Source: Kribbella amoyensis (GTDB taxonomy: Bacteria; Actinomycetota; Actinomycetes; Propionibacteriales; Kribbellaceae). Taken from it: DNA of 64,000 nucleotides. The position numbers and the translations under genes were made by a program. The notes below the pieces were generated by a model. It was not told the DNA's origin and did no database searches. It saw only the letters and a program-made list of their open reading frames with translations. This document shows positions 8,319 to 16,681 of the stretch, piece after piece; position 1 is the first letter of the stretch, and each line of letters opens with the position of its first letter. The stretch covers positions 3,534,001 through 3,598,000 of the forward strand of contig NZ_VIVK01000001.1 in NCBI RefSeq assembly GCF_007828865.1. Direction: 5' to 3'.

Positions 8319-9386
8319 TCAACTCGTCGGGAAGGCGTCGGCGGTGCGGATCCGGTCCCGGACCCAGACGCCGGCCGGCTTCAGCACCGACGTCCCGGTG
8401 AACGTGTTGCCCGCACAGGTGCCCGGCTTGAAGACGGCGCCGGAGCGGAAGTCGTCGGAGAAGTTCCAGTTGGTCCAGCCGATCTTCTTCGCGGCCAGCA
8501 GGTCGAGGTACTTCTGGGAGTACGCGAAGTCGTTGCCGCCGTCACCGGTGTACGTCTGGGTGCCGAACTCGGTGACGAACAACGGGATCCGGTCCGCGGC
8601 CCGGGACAGGGCGGCGAAGTACTCGTCCTGGTGCGACGCGGCGTAGAAGTGGAACGTGTACATCAGGTTGGTCGCGTTGACCGGGTTGCTGATCACGTCG
8701 TTCTCGGTCCGGCCGTCGGAGATCCCCAGCGAGGCCCAGCCGTGGGTCCCGACGAAGACGACGCCGTCGGGGTCCTTGGCCCGGATCACCGGCACCATCT
8801 GCTCGGCGTAGGACTTGATCCCGGCCCAGCTGACGTTGTTCGGCTCGTTGGCGATGTCGTAGATGATGTTGGTCTTGTCCTTGTGCCGCTCCGCGATCTC
8901 GGTGAAGAACGTCTTCGCCTTGCTCAGGTTGGCGTTCGGGTCACCGGGGTCGAGCTGGTGCCAGTCGACCAGCGCGTACAGGCCGCGCTTGGTGGCCTCC
9001 TCGATGTAGCCGTGGACCAGGTCGGTGAACCGGCGCGGATCGGTCTCGTAGCCGCCCTCCTGCACGTACAGCGAGATGCGCAGGATGTCGGCCTTCCAGT
9101 CGTTCGCGAGCGCGTCCAGCGACGCGGTCTTCACGCACTGGCTGTACCACTGCAGCCCGTGCGTGCTCATCCCACGGAGCTGGATCGGCTTGCCGTACTG
9201 GTTGCACAGCTTGGTGCCGCAGACATGCAGCTGGCCGTTGATCCCGACCGGCGTGGTCGCTGCGGGCCGGGACGCGGCGGAGTCGATGGGGGCAGGGGCG
9301 GCGGTACTGGCGGCCGGGCTGGTCACCAGGGCGGTGGCGGCCAGCGCGATACTGCCGGCCAGCGCGGCCCAACGGGAACGGGACAT
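8319..9386 (-). CDS. Secreted GH5 endoglucanase (cellulase)
   Basis: 355 residues with a Sec signal peptide (MSRSRWAALAGSIALAATAL, likely cut near residue 30). The catalytic domain runs from about 48. The general acid/base is Glu181 in DIANEPN and the nucleophile is Glu273 in VTEFGTQ, the paired glutamates of glycoside hydrolase family 5. HGLQWY and HFYAASH line the cleft as in bacterial subfamily 2 enzymes. No separate carbohydrate-binding module is present. It should cleave internal beta-1,4-glucosidic bonds of cellulose outside the cell. Upstream AGGAA/TTCCT dyads suggest control by a sugar-responsive repressor. Confidence 0.9.
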   Translation of the reverse strand: MSRSRWAALAGSIALAATALVTSPAASTAAPAPIDSAASRPAATTPVGINGQLHVCGTKLCNQYGKPIQLRGMSTHGLQWYSQCVKTASLDALANDWKADILRISLYVQEGGYETDPRRFTDLVHGYIEEATKRGLYALVDWHQLDPGDPNANLSKAKTFFTEIAERHKDKTNIIYDIANEPNNVSWAGIKSYAEQMVPVIRAKDPDGVVFVGTHGWASLGISDGRTENDVISNPVNATNLMYTFHFYAASHQDEYFAALSRAADRIPLFVTEFGTQTYTGDGGNDFAYSQKYLDLLAAKKIGWTNWNFSDDFRSGAVFKPGTCAGNTFTGTSVLKPAGVWVRDRIRTADAFPTS

Positions 9387-9431
9387 CGTGCCTCCTTCGC
9401 CTGGGGCGGGGACGGAGCGAGGTGGATGAAC

Positions 9432-9460
9432 AGGAAGGTTTCCTAACTATTTCCCGGAAA
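9432..9460. promoter_or_regulatory. Paired dyads upstream of the cellulase
   Basis: Two short inverted repeats lie in tandem 45-75 bases before the cellulase start: AGGAA-GGT-TTCCT (9432-9444) and TTTCC-C-GGAAA (9450-9460). The gene's promoter should lie here. I infer a carbon-catabolite or cellulose-responsive operator; the protein that binds it is unknown. Confidence 0.45.
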
Positions 9461-9557
9461 CCTAACGAGGAAGCTCACCGCTGTCAATCGATCGCACAGT
9501 GTGATCAAACCTCGCGGAGTCCCTGGCGGGCAGGTCAACCGGGTCCATGGCGTGGAG

Positions 9558-10466
9558 TCAAGCTGTGTCGCGGTCGCGCCAGCCGGTCTTCAGGGCGGTG
9601 AGGGCGGCCGCGATCGCTGGGCGCCGGGCGGTCGCGGTCCGCCAGACCGCGTACAGCCGCCGGCTCGGCGCGGGCTGCAGCGGGACCGCGACGACTCCGT
9701 CCGGCAACGGGCCGCGGCCGAGCCGGGGGAGCAGGCCGATCCCGATCCCGCGGGCCAGCAGCGCGAGCTGGGTCTGGTACTCGGCGACCGAGTACGCGAC
9801 GAACGGTTCGACGCCGGCCGATCGCATCGTCCGGACCAGCCAGTCGTGGCAGATCGACCCGGCGGGCTGGCAGATCCAGCGTTCGCCGACGAGGTCGACG
9901 GCGCGGACGGACTCCTTGCCGGCCAGCCGGTGCGTCTCCGGAACCAGGATGTCGGCGGGATCGCTGCCGAGCTTGGCCCGGGACAACTCGTCGGGCAGGG
10001 CGAGCGGGCTGTTGTGCCAGTCGTGGACGACCGCGATGTGCACCTCACCGCGCTGGACCGCGGCGACCGCTTCGTACGGGTCGATCTCGAGCACCCGGAC
10101 GTCGAGCGCGGGGTTGCCGTCGATCAGCCGCGGCAGTGCGGCTGGCAGCAGTCCGCGGGCCGCCGTCGGGAAGGCGGCGATCACGAGCTCGCCGATGGCC
10201 TGGCCGCGTTGCTCCTCCAGCTGCAGCTCGGCCTCCTCGACCAGGCGGAGGACTTCGGCCGCCGTCGCCGCGAGCTGTTGGGCCGCGTCGGTCAGGACGA
10301 TGCCGCGGCCGCGCTTCTCCAGCAATGGCGTGCGGGTCTCGCGTTCCAGCTTGGCCAGTTGCTGGGAGACCGCGGACGGTGTGTACCCGAGCGCGTCGGC
10401 CGCGGTGCCGATCGACCCGTGCACCGCGACGGCGTGCAGGGCGCGTAACCGGCCGAGCTCAATCAT
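9558..10466 (-). CDS. LysR-family transcriptional regulator
   Basis: 302 residues. The N-terminal winged helix-turn-helix (1-60) has the LysR block LHAVAVHGSIGTAADALGYT followed by SAVSQQLAKLE. The C-terminal part (about 90-290) is the periplasmic-binding-protein-like effector domain (ELVIAAFPTAARGLLPAAL). It is divergent from an EamA exporter with 74 bases between the starts, so it is very likely that gene's regulator. The co-inducer is unknown; LysR/EamA pairs often handle amino acids or related metabolites. Confidence 0.9.
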   Translation of the reverse strand: MIELGRLRALHAVAVHGSIGTAADALGYTPSAVSQQLAKLERETRTPLLEKRGRGIVLTDAAQQLAATAAEVLRLVEEAELQLEEQRGQAIGELVIAAFPTAARGLLPAALPRLIDGNPALDVRVLEIDPYEAVAAVQRGEVHIAVVHDWHNSPLALPDELSRAKLGSDPADILVPETHRLAGKESVRAVDLVGERWICQPAGSICHDWLVRTMRSAGVEPFVAYSVAEYQTQLALLARGIGIGLLPRLGRGPLPDGVVAVPLQPAPSRRLYAVWRTATARRPAIAAALTALKTGWRDRDTA

Positions 10467-10496
10467 GTAGCGCTCCTACAGTGATTGCCATAGCAA
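10466..10496. promoter_or_regulatory. LysR-type binding region
   Basis: TGTAG-N5-CTACA (10466-10480) is a dyad with the T...A ends typical of LysR boxes, and TTGC-CATA-GCAA (10485-10496) follows. They fill the short region between the divergent regulator and exporter, as expected for recognition and activation sites. Confidence 0.5.
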
Positions 10497-10540
10497 GCTG
10501 TGCTGGTCCTTAACTGTACTCGCGCCCAGACTGGGTGACC

Positions 10541-11446
10541 ATGAGCCCTCGTCACGTCCTCCTCGCGGTCGCGGTGGCCGCTGTCTGGGGAATCAACTTC
10601 GTCGTCATCGAGGTCGGTCTGCAGGACTTCCCGCCGTTGCTGTTCTCGGCTCTGCGCTTCCTGTTCGCCGCGGTCCCGGCGATCTTCCTGCTCGGCCGCC
10701 CGCGGGTCGCCTGGCGGTACGTGATCGCTGTCGGCCTGGCGCTCGGGGTGGCGAAGTTCGGGTTGCTGTTTGTCGGCATGGACCACGGTGTACCGGCTGG
10801 GCTGGCGTCGCTGGTGTTGCAGAGCCAGGTGGTGTTCACGCTGCTGTTCGCCATGCTGGTCCTGCGGGAGCGGCCGCGGCGTACGCAGCTCGTCGGTATC
10901 GCCGTTGCCTGTGCAGGGCTGCTGCTGATCGTGCTGGACGGCGGACTGAGCGCACCGCTCGGTGCGTTGGCGCTCGTGATCGCAGCGGCCGCGTGCTGGG
11001 GCGTCTCGAACACGGTGATCCGCCACGCGAAGCCGCAGGACACGCTGCGCTTCATGGTCTGGGTCAGCGCGGTCGCAGTCGTCCCGCTGCTGGGGCTGTC
11101 GTTGCTGACCGAGGGGCCACGAGTGGATCTCGACGCGTTGCGCGGGATCGACCTCACCGGTGTGGGCGCGCTGGCCTATCTGTCGTTCGTCGCCACGCTG
11201 TTCGGCTTCGGGGTGTGGGGCTTCCTGCTGCGGGTGTACGACGCGAGCACCGTCGCGCCGTTCTCGCTCCTGGTGCCCGTGGTCGGGATGGCGGCGGCCT
11301 GGTTGTTCCGTGGCGAAGCGGTCGGTCTGCAGCAGGGGATCGCGGCCGCGCTGATCATCGGTGGGATGGCCTGTACCGTGCTGCGTAGGCGAACCCGTCA
11401 ACAGGCAGACTCCTCCGAGTGGATGCTCACCAAGTCGGCCGTCTGA
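10541..11446 (+). CDS. EamA-family (DMT) exporter
   Basis: 301 residues, about ten transmembrane helices in two EamA repeats (roughly 5-140 and 148-290). Family hallmarks are AAVWGINFVVIEVGL near the N-terminus and a second-repeat FSLLVPVVGMAAAWLF. The start is taken as ATG 10541; GTG 10535 is an alternative. Members such as RhtA and YdcZ export amino acids or metabolites. Control by the divergent LysR gene is likely. Its end overlaps the GTG start of the serpin-like gene by 28 bases in another frame, so the two are probably co-transcribed. Confidence 0.87.
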   Translation: MSPRHVLLAVAVAAVWGINFVVIEVGLQDFPPLLFSALRFLFAAVPAIFLLGRPRVAWRYVIAVGLALGVAKFGLLFVGMDHGVPAGLASLVLQSQVVFTLLFAMLVLRERPRRTQLVGIAVACAGLLLIVLDGGLSAPLGALALVIAAAACWGVSNTVIRHAKPQDTLRFMVWVSAVAVVPLLGLSLLTEGPRVDLDALRGIDLTGVGALAYLSFVATLFGFGVWGFLLRVYDASTVAPFSLLVPVVGMAAAWLFRGEAVGLQQGIAAALIIGGMACTVLRRRTRQQADSSEWMLTKSAV

Positions 11447-12507
11447 CCTCCCGCTGGATCGACACGCTCCCCGGTGACGACAGCACCGTCGTCTCCGGGT
11501 ACGGCGTCGCCCCGCTCATCGCGATGCTCGGCGCGCTCGCCAATGAGCCGGCGCGCTCCGAGTTGCTCGCTGTCGCCGACTCCACCGAGCTGCTCCCGAG
11601 TACCGAGGAACTGCGCACAGCGGTTGCCCTGTGGACGAACGCGGAGGTGCCGCTCGAACCAGGGCTCGACAAGGTGATCCCGCCCGAGCTGCGCGGCGTA
11701 CTGTCCGACCGGGATGCGCTGGACCAGTGGGTGAACGAGCAGACGGGCGGTCTGTTGCAGCGGATGCCGGTGGAGCTCACACCGGAGACGCTGCTCGTGC
11801 TGGCGTCCGCGCTGGCGGTGCGTACCTCGTGGGCGTTGCCGTTCACGGAGAACGAGCGGTTCGTCGACGGTCGGCCCGTGTGGTGGTTGTCCCGCGCCGA
11901 CCCGGATCTCGGCACGGTACGGCTCCACCGGACCGCGGCCGGGCCGTTGACTGCGATCACGGTGCGGGGGACCGGTGAGGTCGACGTCCGCCTGGTCGTC
12001 GGGGAGCCGGGTGCGTCGCGTTCCGCCGTACTGGGTGCCGGGTTGGCGCTCGCGGACTCCGGTGCGGGTGCTGAGGAGTTGCTGGGCGGTACGGCGGCGC
12101 CGGGAGTCAAGGTGATCGAGTCGATGGCGCCGCGGCCCGCTGTCCTGCTCGGGGTGCCGTACTTCGAGGTCGACGCCGAGCACGATCTGCTGGCGACGCC
12201 CGAGGTGTTCGGGTTGGCGGCCGCGTCGGACCCGAGTCGCGGGCACTTCCCGGGGGTGAGCCCGATGCCGTTGGCGGTGAGTCAGGCCAAGCAGGCCGTG
12301 ATGGCGCGGTTCTCGGCGAAGGGGTTCGAGGCGGCCGCGGTGACCGCGATGCCGATGGCGGCCGGTTCCGCGCCGATGCCGGGTGCCAAGGCCTTGTGGA
12401 TCGACCTGGACCGCCCGTTCGGCTTCATCGCGGTGCACCGGCCGACGGGGCTGCCCCTGGTGGCCGGGTGGACCACGTCCTCGGCGTACAAGGTCGCCGG
12501 CCGCTGA
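11419..12507 (+). CDS. Serpin-like protein, copy 1
   Basis: 362 residues without a signal peptide, so presumably cytoplasmic. Serpin features seen: an N-terminal VVSGYGVAPLIAML (helix B region), LAVRTSWALPF (equivalent of the FKGxWxxPF segment), the pre-hinge AKQAVMARFSAKGFEAAAVTA (hinge Gly302 to Ala310) and the C-terminal DRPFGFIAVHRPTGLPLVAGW (s4B/s5B). The alanine-rich hinge resembles inhibitory serpins, but the P14 position is Phe303 rather than Thr/Ser. The GTG 11419 start aligns with the second copy at 14477. Target proteases, if any, are unknown. It is convergent with the TIGR03943 gene. Confidence 0.72.
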   Translation: MDAHQVGRLTSRWIDTLPGDDSTVVSGYGVAPLIAMLGALANEPARSELLAVADSTELLPSTEELRTAVALWTNAEVPLEPGLDKVIPPELRGVLSDRDALDQWVNEQTGGLLQRMPVELTPETLLVLASALAVRTSWALPFTENERFVDGRPVWWLSRADPDLGTVRLHRTAAGPLTAITVRGTGEVDVRLVVGEPGASRSAVLGAGLALADSGAGAEELLGGTAAPGVKVIESMAPRPAVLLGVPYFEVDAEHDLLATPEVFGLAAASDPSRGHFPGVSPMPLAVSQAKQAVMARFSAKGFEAAAVTAMPMAAGSAPMPGAKALWIDLDRPFGFIAVHRPTGLPLVAGWTTSSAYKVAGR

Positions 12508-12517
12508 CTCGTACTGC

Positions 12518-13222
12518 TTACTCGTACGGGTTCGCCGGGGCGGTCACCGGGCGGATCTCCGTAACGGTCAGCGCGGCCACGTCGCCGTCGACGCGCTTGG
12601 TCGGCTCGGCCCATTCGCCGGTGACGGTGACCCACTGGTTCTTCGGCGGCGCGGTCTGGCCGCGGGCCTCGACCATGAACGCGGTCCCGTCGGCGACGCA
12701 GCAGGTCAGCCCGATCCGGGAGACGTACCAGGCGCCGTCCTTGCCCGGTGTCACGAAGCCGGTGAGCTGGAAGTTGCGGCCCTTCATCCGGTCGGACTCC
12801 CAGACGGCCCAGACCGCGTAGTCGCGGACCGCCAACGCGACCGGGACGTCGCTCTGGGCGCTGTTCGCCAACCAGGACTGGTCCTTCGGTGCGACCGGCT
12901 TGGCGGCGACCGGGGACTGCCGTTGCGCGGCGTCGGCACCGAGCGCCGGCGGATCCACGACGAGCAAGGCGAAGACGGGGATCAGCAGCAGCCAGGCGGC
13001 CCGGGGCAGACCGTGGTGTCCGTGACCGTCGTCGGCGACCGGCTTCCGCCTGGTGTCGGCGAACACGTCCACGACGGCCAAGGCGATCAGGATGATGCCG
13101 GCGGCGAGCAGCATCCAGCGCATGTTCGGTTTCACGTAGCGCAGGTAGGTGTCCGAGATCGCGAGCTGCACGGTGGCCGCACCGACGAACACGATCACGA
13201 GCCCCGCGACGTTGCGTCTCAC
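12518..13222 (-). CDS. TIGR03943-family membrane protein (DUF1980)
   Basis: 234 residues from GTG 13222, which overlaps the stop of the permease gene (GTGA), so the two are translationally coupled. There are three hydrophobic segments (about 6-24, 37-54, 77-94). The C-terminal outer domain contains GLTCCVADGTAFMVE, the conserved paired-cysteine signature of the family, and an OB-like segment ending TVTEIRPV. This family (COG3689) is nearly always partnered with COG0701 permeases and has been linked to metal homeostasis; the substrate is not established. Confidence 0.8.
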   Translation of the reverse strand: MRRNVAGLVIVFVGAATVQLAISDTYLRYVKPNMRWMLLAAGIILIALAVVDVFADTRRKPVADDGHGHHGLPRAAWLLLIPVFALLVVDPPALGADAAQRQSPVAAKPVAPKDQSWLANSAQSDVPVALAVRDYAVWAVWESDRMKGRNFQLTGFVTPGKDGAWYVSRIGLTCCVADGTAFMVEARGQTAPPKNQWVTVTGEWAEPTKRVDGDVAALTVTEIRPVTAPANPYE

Positions 13223-14289
13223 AGCAACCACCATCCGACGAGAAGACTGGACACCACGGCGACCAGGAAGGTCGCCGGCGCGAACCGGGCCGCGAACTTG
13301 GGGCCGAACGTGCCCGCCTGCAACGCGATCAGCTTCACGTCCACGATCGGCCCGACCACCATGAACGCGAGTCGCGCGGTGAGTGAGAACTGCGTGAGGC
13401 TGGCGGCGACGAACGCGTCCGCCTCCGAACAGATCGCGAGCAGCACCGCGAGCAGACCGAGGACGAGCACGGACAGCAGCAGATTGCCGGCGACGTGATC
13501 GAGCCACTCGCGCGGAACGACGACGTTGAGCGTGGCCGCGGCGGCAGCCCCGATGACCAGGAAGCCGCCGGCATGCAGGAAGTCGTGCAGCATCGAGGAG
13601 CGGAACACGTCCGCCTTGCTGGTCCCGTCGGCATGCCGGTTCTTCGGCATCCGCAACCAGGAGCTTCCGCGCCCGGTCGCGAGCCAGAGCCAGCCGAGGA
13701 TCATCGAAACCCCGAGACTCGTCACCGCCCGCGCCAGAACCACCTTCGGCTGCCCGGGGAACGCGACCGCCGTGGACGCCAGCACGACCGGATTGATCGC
13801 GGGCGCGGAGAGCAGGAACGCGAGTGCCGCCGCCGGAGTCACCCCTCGACTCATCAGCGCGGCCGAGACCGGTACCGAGGCGCACTCGCACCCGGGGAGC
13901 ACGACCCCCGACGCGCTGGCGACCGGTACGGCGAGAGCCGGGTGCTTGGGGAGCGCCTTGGCGAAGAACGACGCCGGGACGAAGGCGGTGAGCGCTGCGG
14001 AGAGGAGTACGCCGAGGACCAGGAACGGCAGCGCTTGGACGGTCACACCGACGAACATCGTGGCCCAGGTCCGTACCCCGTCGTCGGTGAACAGCCCGGC
14101 GAACAACTTCCGCCCGAACAACGCGAGCCCGACCAGGATCACCAAGGTCACCGTGAACACGATCGACGACCCGGCCGGCTCCTTCGGCGGATCGTGATCC
14201 GGATGCTGGTGGTCGGTGTCCTCGGCGTGCCCGGCGTCGGCCGCGACCGCGGGATCCAGGGCCTCAGCGGACTCGGCGGGCGTACTCAT
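13219..14289 (-). CDS. Permease of the ArsP/YraQ (DUF318) family
   Basis: 356 residues from ATG 14289. A His/Asp-rich N-terminus (DTDHQHPDHDP, about 25-36) could bind metal. Eight or so membrane helices follow. The family signature is PGCECASVPVSAALMSRG plus SAPAINPVVLASTAVAF, repeated in divergent form near ICSEADAFVAASL. These permeases extrude organoarsenicals in some bacteria; those paired with a TIGR03943 protein, as here, are instead predicted to act in metal (zinc or copper) handling. The two genes form a coupled operon inserted between two serpin-like genes. Confidence 0.82.
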   Translation of the reverse strand: MSTPAESAEALDPAVAADAGHAEDTDHQHPDHDPPKEPAGSSIVFTVTLVILVGLALFGRKLFAGLFTDDGVRTWATMFVGVTVQALPFLVLGVLLSAALTAFVPASFFAKALPKHPALAVPVASASGVVLPGCECASVPVSAALMSRGVTPAAALAFLLSAPAINPVVLASTAVAFPGQPKVVLARAVTSLGVSMILGWLWLATGRGSSWLRMPKNRHADGTSKADVFRSSMLHDFLHAGGFLVIGAAAAATLNVVVPREWLDHVAGNLLLSVLVLGLLAVLLAICSEADAFVAASLTQFSLTARLAFMVVGPIVDVKLIALQAGTFGPKFAARFAPATFLVAVVSSLLVGWWLL

Positions 14290-14411
14290 GGGCGGAATCC
14301 TGACACAGCACCGCGCACCGGATCGACTACCCACCGTGCCCGCAAATGAAAATCACCGCCACTCCGCGGAATACTGGTTCTCGGCTGTGACGACCGGGAT
14401 CGACCGGCCTT

Positions 14412-14451
14412 GAGTTCCTGGAGAGTGCAGGGTGAGTTCCTGGTGAGTGCA
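14412..14451. repeat. Two direct repeats spaced 22 bp
   Basis: GAGTTCCTGGAGAGTGCA (14412-14429) recurs at 14434-14451 with a single A to T change. The 22-bp register equals two helical turns. The pair lies 26 bases before the second serpin-like start and behind the divergent permease operon, so it may be an operator. Confidence 0.5.
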
Positions 14452-14476
14452 CTGGGGCCATGGCACTGTGGAGCGC

Positions 14477-15658
14477 ATGGACACCGACGTCGTACGCGCA
14501 GTCACCACGCTGACCTCCCGTTGGGCCCGCACGCTTCCCCCGGGCAACTCGGTCGTGTCCGGGCTCGGTCTCTGGCCACTGCTGGCTCTGCTCGCTTCCG
14601 CGGCGGACGAGCCAGGGCGCGCCGAGCTGGCCGAGGCGGCCGGCGTCGATCCTGGAACCGCGGCCGGGCAGGCCGTCGAGCTGATTCGCGTGGTCGACGG
14701 TGCGAGCGATCTGCAGGCGGCGTTGGGGATCTGGTTGCATCAGCAGTTGAAGCTGAGCGAGTCCTTCGACAGCGTCATCCCGGTCGAGGTGACCGGCGCG
14801 CTGACCGGTGACCTGGCCGCGGACAAGGCGAAGCTCGACGCCTGGGCGGCCGAGCACACCGACAACCTGATCCGGGAGATGCCGATCGAGGTGACCCCGG
14901 ACCTGATGGTGGTGCTCGCGTCCGCTCTGTCCCTGCGAACCACCTGGGTGCAGGCGTTCAAGGAGCAGATCCGGCGCGTGTACGACGGCCCGTGGTCCGG
15001 CGGAGCGTGGCACTGGCTGGACCGCGTCGACCAGGACCTCGACGCCGTCCGCGTCCACGAGACCCCGGCCGGCCGCCTGACCGTGATCACGGTCCGCGGC
15101 GACGCCGACGTGGATGTCCTGCTCGGGATCGGTACCCCGCAAGCCTCGCAACCCGACGTACTGGCCGGCCTCCTGGAAGCCGCCCTCGAGCCGCAGTCCG
15201 GCCAGTCCGGATCAGCGCTCCTCGAGCTCGGCCAACCGGGTGACGAGCTCGCCCCGGCCCTGCGCCTCGGCCAGACCACCTCGCGTCATCCTGAGGTGAA
15301 GCTCTCCCTCCCGTCCTTCAGCGTCCAGGCCGAGCACGACCTGATGGCCCAGCGCGACCTCTTCGGCCTCACCACGGTGACGACCGACCCCGGCCCGAGC
15401 GGCCACTTCAGCGCGATCAGCCCCGACCCCCTGGTCGTCGGCCAAGCCAAGCAAACCGTCCTCGCCCGCTTCTTCGCCACCGGGTTCGAAGCCGCCGCGG
15501 TCACCGCCATGGGCATGATGCGAACGTCCATGCCCACCACCCAGTCCCGCCGCCTCGAAGCAACCCTGGACCGCCCCTTCGCCTTCACAGCAGTCCACCG
15601 CGCAACCCGCCTCCCCGTAGTCACCGGCTGGCTGTCCCAACCCACCGAACCGGAGTAG
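14477..15658 (+). CDS. Serpin-like protein, copy 2
   Basis: 393 residues, no signal peptide. It is clearly homologous to copy 1: TLTSRWARTLPP and VVSGLGLWPLLALLASAA near the N-terminus, LSLRTTWVQAF, then AKQTVLARFFATGFEAAAVTA (hinge) and DRPFAFTAVHRATRLPVVTGW at the C-terminus. From hinge Glu to the conserved RPF the loop has the same length in both copies (28 residues) but unrelated sequence, with MMRTSMP in this one. That is what one expects of paralogues with different specificity. P14 is again Phe. Start ATG 14477 has a short GGAG-like site. Confidence 0.72.
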   Translation: MDTDVVRAVTTLTSRWARTLPPGNSVVSGLGLWPLLALLASAADEPGRAELAEAAGVDPGTAAGQAVELIRVVDGASDLQAALGIWLHQQLKLSESFDSVIPVEVTGALTGDLAADKAKLDAWAAEHTDNLIREMPIEVTPDLMVVLASALSLRTTWVQAFKEQIRRVYDGPWSGGAWHWLDRVDQDLDAVRVHETPAGRLTVITVRGDADVDVLLGIGTPQASQPDVLAGLLEAALEPQSGQSGSALLELGQPGDELAPALRLGQTTSRHPEVKLSLPSFSVQAEHDLMAQRDLFGLTTVTTDPGPSGHFSAISPDPLVVGQAKQTVLARFFATGFEAAAVTAMGMMRTSMPTTQSRRLEATLDRPFAFTAVHRATRLPVVTGWLSQPTEPE

Positions 15659-15667
15659 GTCCGCTTC

Positions 15668-15796
15668 CTACCGGGTGACTGTGGTCTTGGCCAGGATCTC
15701 GGCCAGGGCCTCGTAGTCGACCACTTGGCCTTCCTTGATGTCGACAGCCTTGCGGTGGGTTGCCGGGTGTGAACACCTTGCCGGGACCTCGGACAT
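15668..15796 (-). CDS. Small hypothetical ORF, possibly a gene remnant
   Basis: 42 residues beginning MSEVPARCSHPATHRK and ending in a well-formed helix-like tail (VVDYEALAEILAKTTVTR). Its 5' end lies inside the palindromic repeat at 15769-15832, and no ribosome-binding site is evident. It could be the tail of a decayed gene or part of a mobile repeat. I do not recognise it. Confidence 0.25.
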   Translation of the reverse strand: MSEVPARCSHPATHRKAVDIKEGQVVDYEALAEILAKTTVTR

Positions 15797-15832
15797 GTTG
15801 TGCGTTGTCCGTGGTCCCGGGTTCTTGTTCAC
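15769..15832. repeat. Imperfect palindromic repeat, family A copy 1
   Basis: 64 bp bounded by GTGAACA and TGTTCAC. Inner arms GGGACCTCGGACA (15783-15795) and TGTCCGTGGTCCC (15806-15818) pair with one mismatch. The 53 bases from 15783 match 32331 onward at about 42 positions. It is intergenic, between the serpin-like and SRPBCC genes. Confidence 0.6.
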
Positions 15833-15873
15833 GGTCCGCCTAAGCGGCCGCGCAGTGAAGCCGGACGGCGGAT

Positions 15874-16296
15874 CTACTGCTGTTCGCAGATCTTCTTGAG
15901 GCTTTCGCCTTCGAGGGTGATGTAGCGGTTGGTGAGGTTTGCGTAGAGCTTGCCGAAGAGCCAGCCGAGGGGGCCTTCCTGGACGATCGTCGACGTCGCG
16001 ACGACCGTCCCGTCGGCTGCCTCCTCGACGCGGTGACCGCCGGTGGTCCGGATGCCCGGTGCGGTCGAGACCCAGGCGAAGTACTCGCCTTCGACGAGTT
16101 CGGTGACCTCCCAGATCGCGACCGGGAGTTTCGGCTGCCGGATGCGGGTCCGGGCGCCGACGTGGATCGGGCCCTCGTCGAGGCGTTCGACCGAGTCGAC
16201 CGTCGGGGTCCAGTCGGGCCAGTGGGCGACGTCGCTGAACACCTCCCAGACGCGTTCGCGGGGAGCGTGCACGGTGACCGAGGATTCGAAGCGCAT
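15874..16296 (-). CDS. SRPBCC-family (polyketide cyclase/START-like) protein
   Basis: 140 residues beginning MRFESSVTVHAPRERVWEVF, the typical first strand and helix of the SRPBCC/Bet-v1 helix-grip fold. DVAHWPDWTPTVDSVERL matches the next conserved loop. Such proteins bind hydrophobic ligands in a deep cavity, and some are cyclases or aromatase-like. There is no biosynthetic context here, so the ligand is unknown. It stands alone, divergent from a small membrane protein. Confidence 0.82.
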   Translation of the reverse strand: MRFESSVTVHAPRERVWEVFSDVAHWPDWTPTVDSVERLDEGPIHVGARTRIRQPKLPVAIWEVTELVEGEYFAWVSTAPGIRTTGGHRVEEAADGTVVATSTIVQEGPLGWLFGKLYANLTNRYITLEGESLKKICEQQ

Positions 16297-16433
16297 GTGC
16301 CAAACGGTACATGCGCACCCCCTGGTCCAGGAAAAGTGCCCGGGAACCAGCGGAGCGTGTCTGGCCGGCGTACGGAGGGTAAGAGCCGGGTCAGATCGGG
16401 TGTCGCCGTGTGCTGGCGGTCCGATGCCGCCGG

Positions 16434-16439
16434 TAGGGT
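16434..16439 (+). promoter_or_regulatory. -10 element, leaderless start of small membrane protein
   Basis: TAGGGT lies seven bases before the ATG at 16447 with no Shine-Dalgarno sequence, matching the leaderless pattern seen at several genes in this window. Confidence 0.5.
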
Positions 16440-16446
16440 CTGCGCC

Positions 16447-16641
16447 ATGGCAGACCAGAACGTCACGAACAACGTCGAGAACGAGCAGGACCCGGGAGCG
16501 AGCACGCAGATGTTCCGCGCCTTCGTCAAGGAGGGCGAGGTCGAGACCGCCGAGGAGCCGAAGCTGAACGGCCGCAGGCTGGCCTTCATCGGTGCCGGTG
16601 TCGTGCTGATCGCGGTCATCGCCGCCGTTCTCGTCTTCTGA
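16447..16641 (+). CDS. Small tail-anchored membrane protein, unknown
   Basis: 64 residues. An acidic, polar N-terminal 40 residues (NVTNNVENEQDPG, EGEVETAEEPK) is followed by one C-terminal transmembrane helix (about 45-63: LAFIGAGVVLIAVIAAVLVF) ending at the last residue. This is a tail-anchored or N-in topology with virtually no outer part. I do not recognise a family. The leaderless promoter and intact codon pattern argue that it is a real gene. Confidence 0.6.
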   Translation: MADQNVTNNVENEQDPGASTQMFRAFVKEGEVETAEEPKLNGRRLAFIGAGVVLIAVIAAVLVF

Positions 16642-16681
16642 CCGGCCCGCTGACGCGCCCACTGACCGGCCAGGCAAGCAA

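Noticed and set aside
7677..9446. 589-codon open frame across the XRE gene and opposite the cellulase
   Set aside because: It runs in the wrong frame through a conserved regulator and antisense to the GH5 gene; it is a by-product of high G+C.
14340..14365. Zur box before the permease operon
   Set aside because: Only one half-site-like ATGAAAATCA is present; no second arm pairs with it, so zinc control is not supported from sequence.
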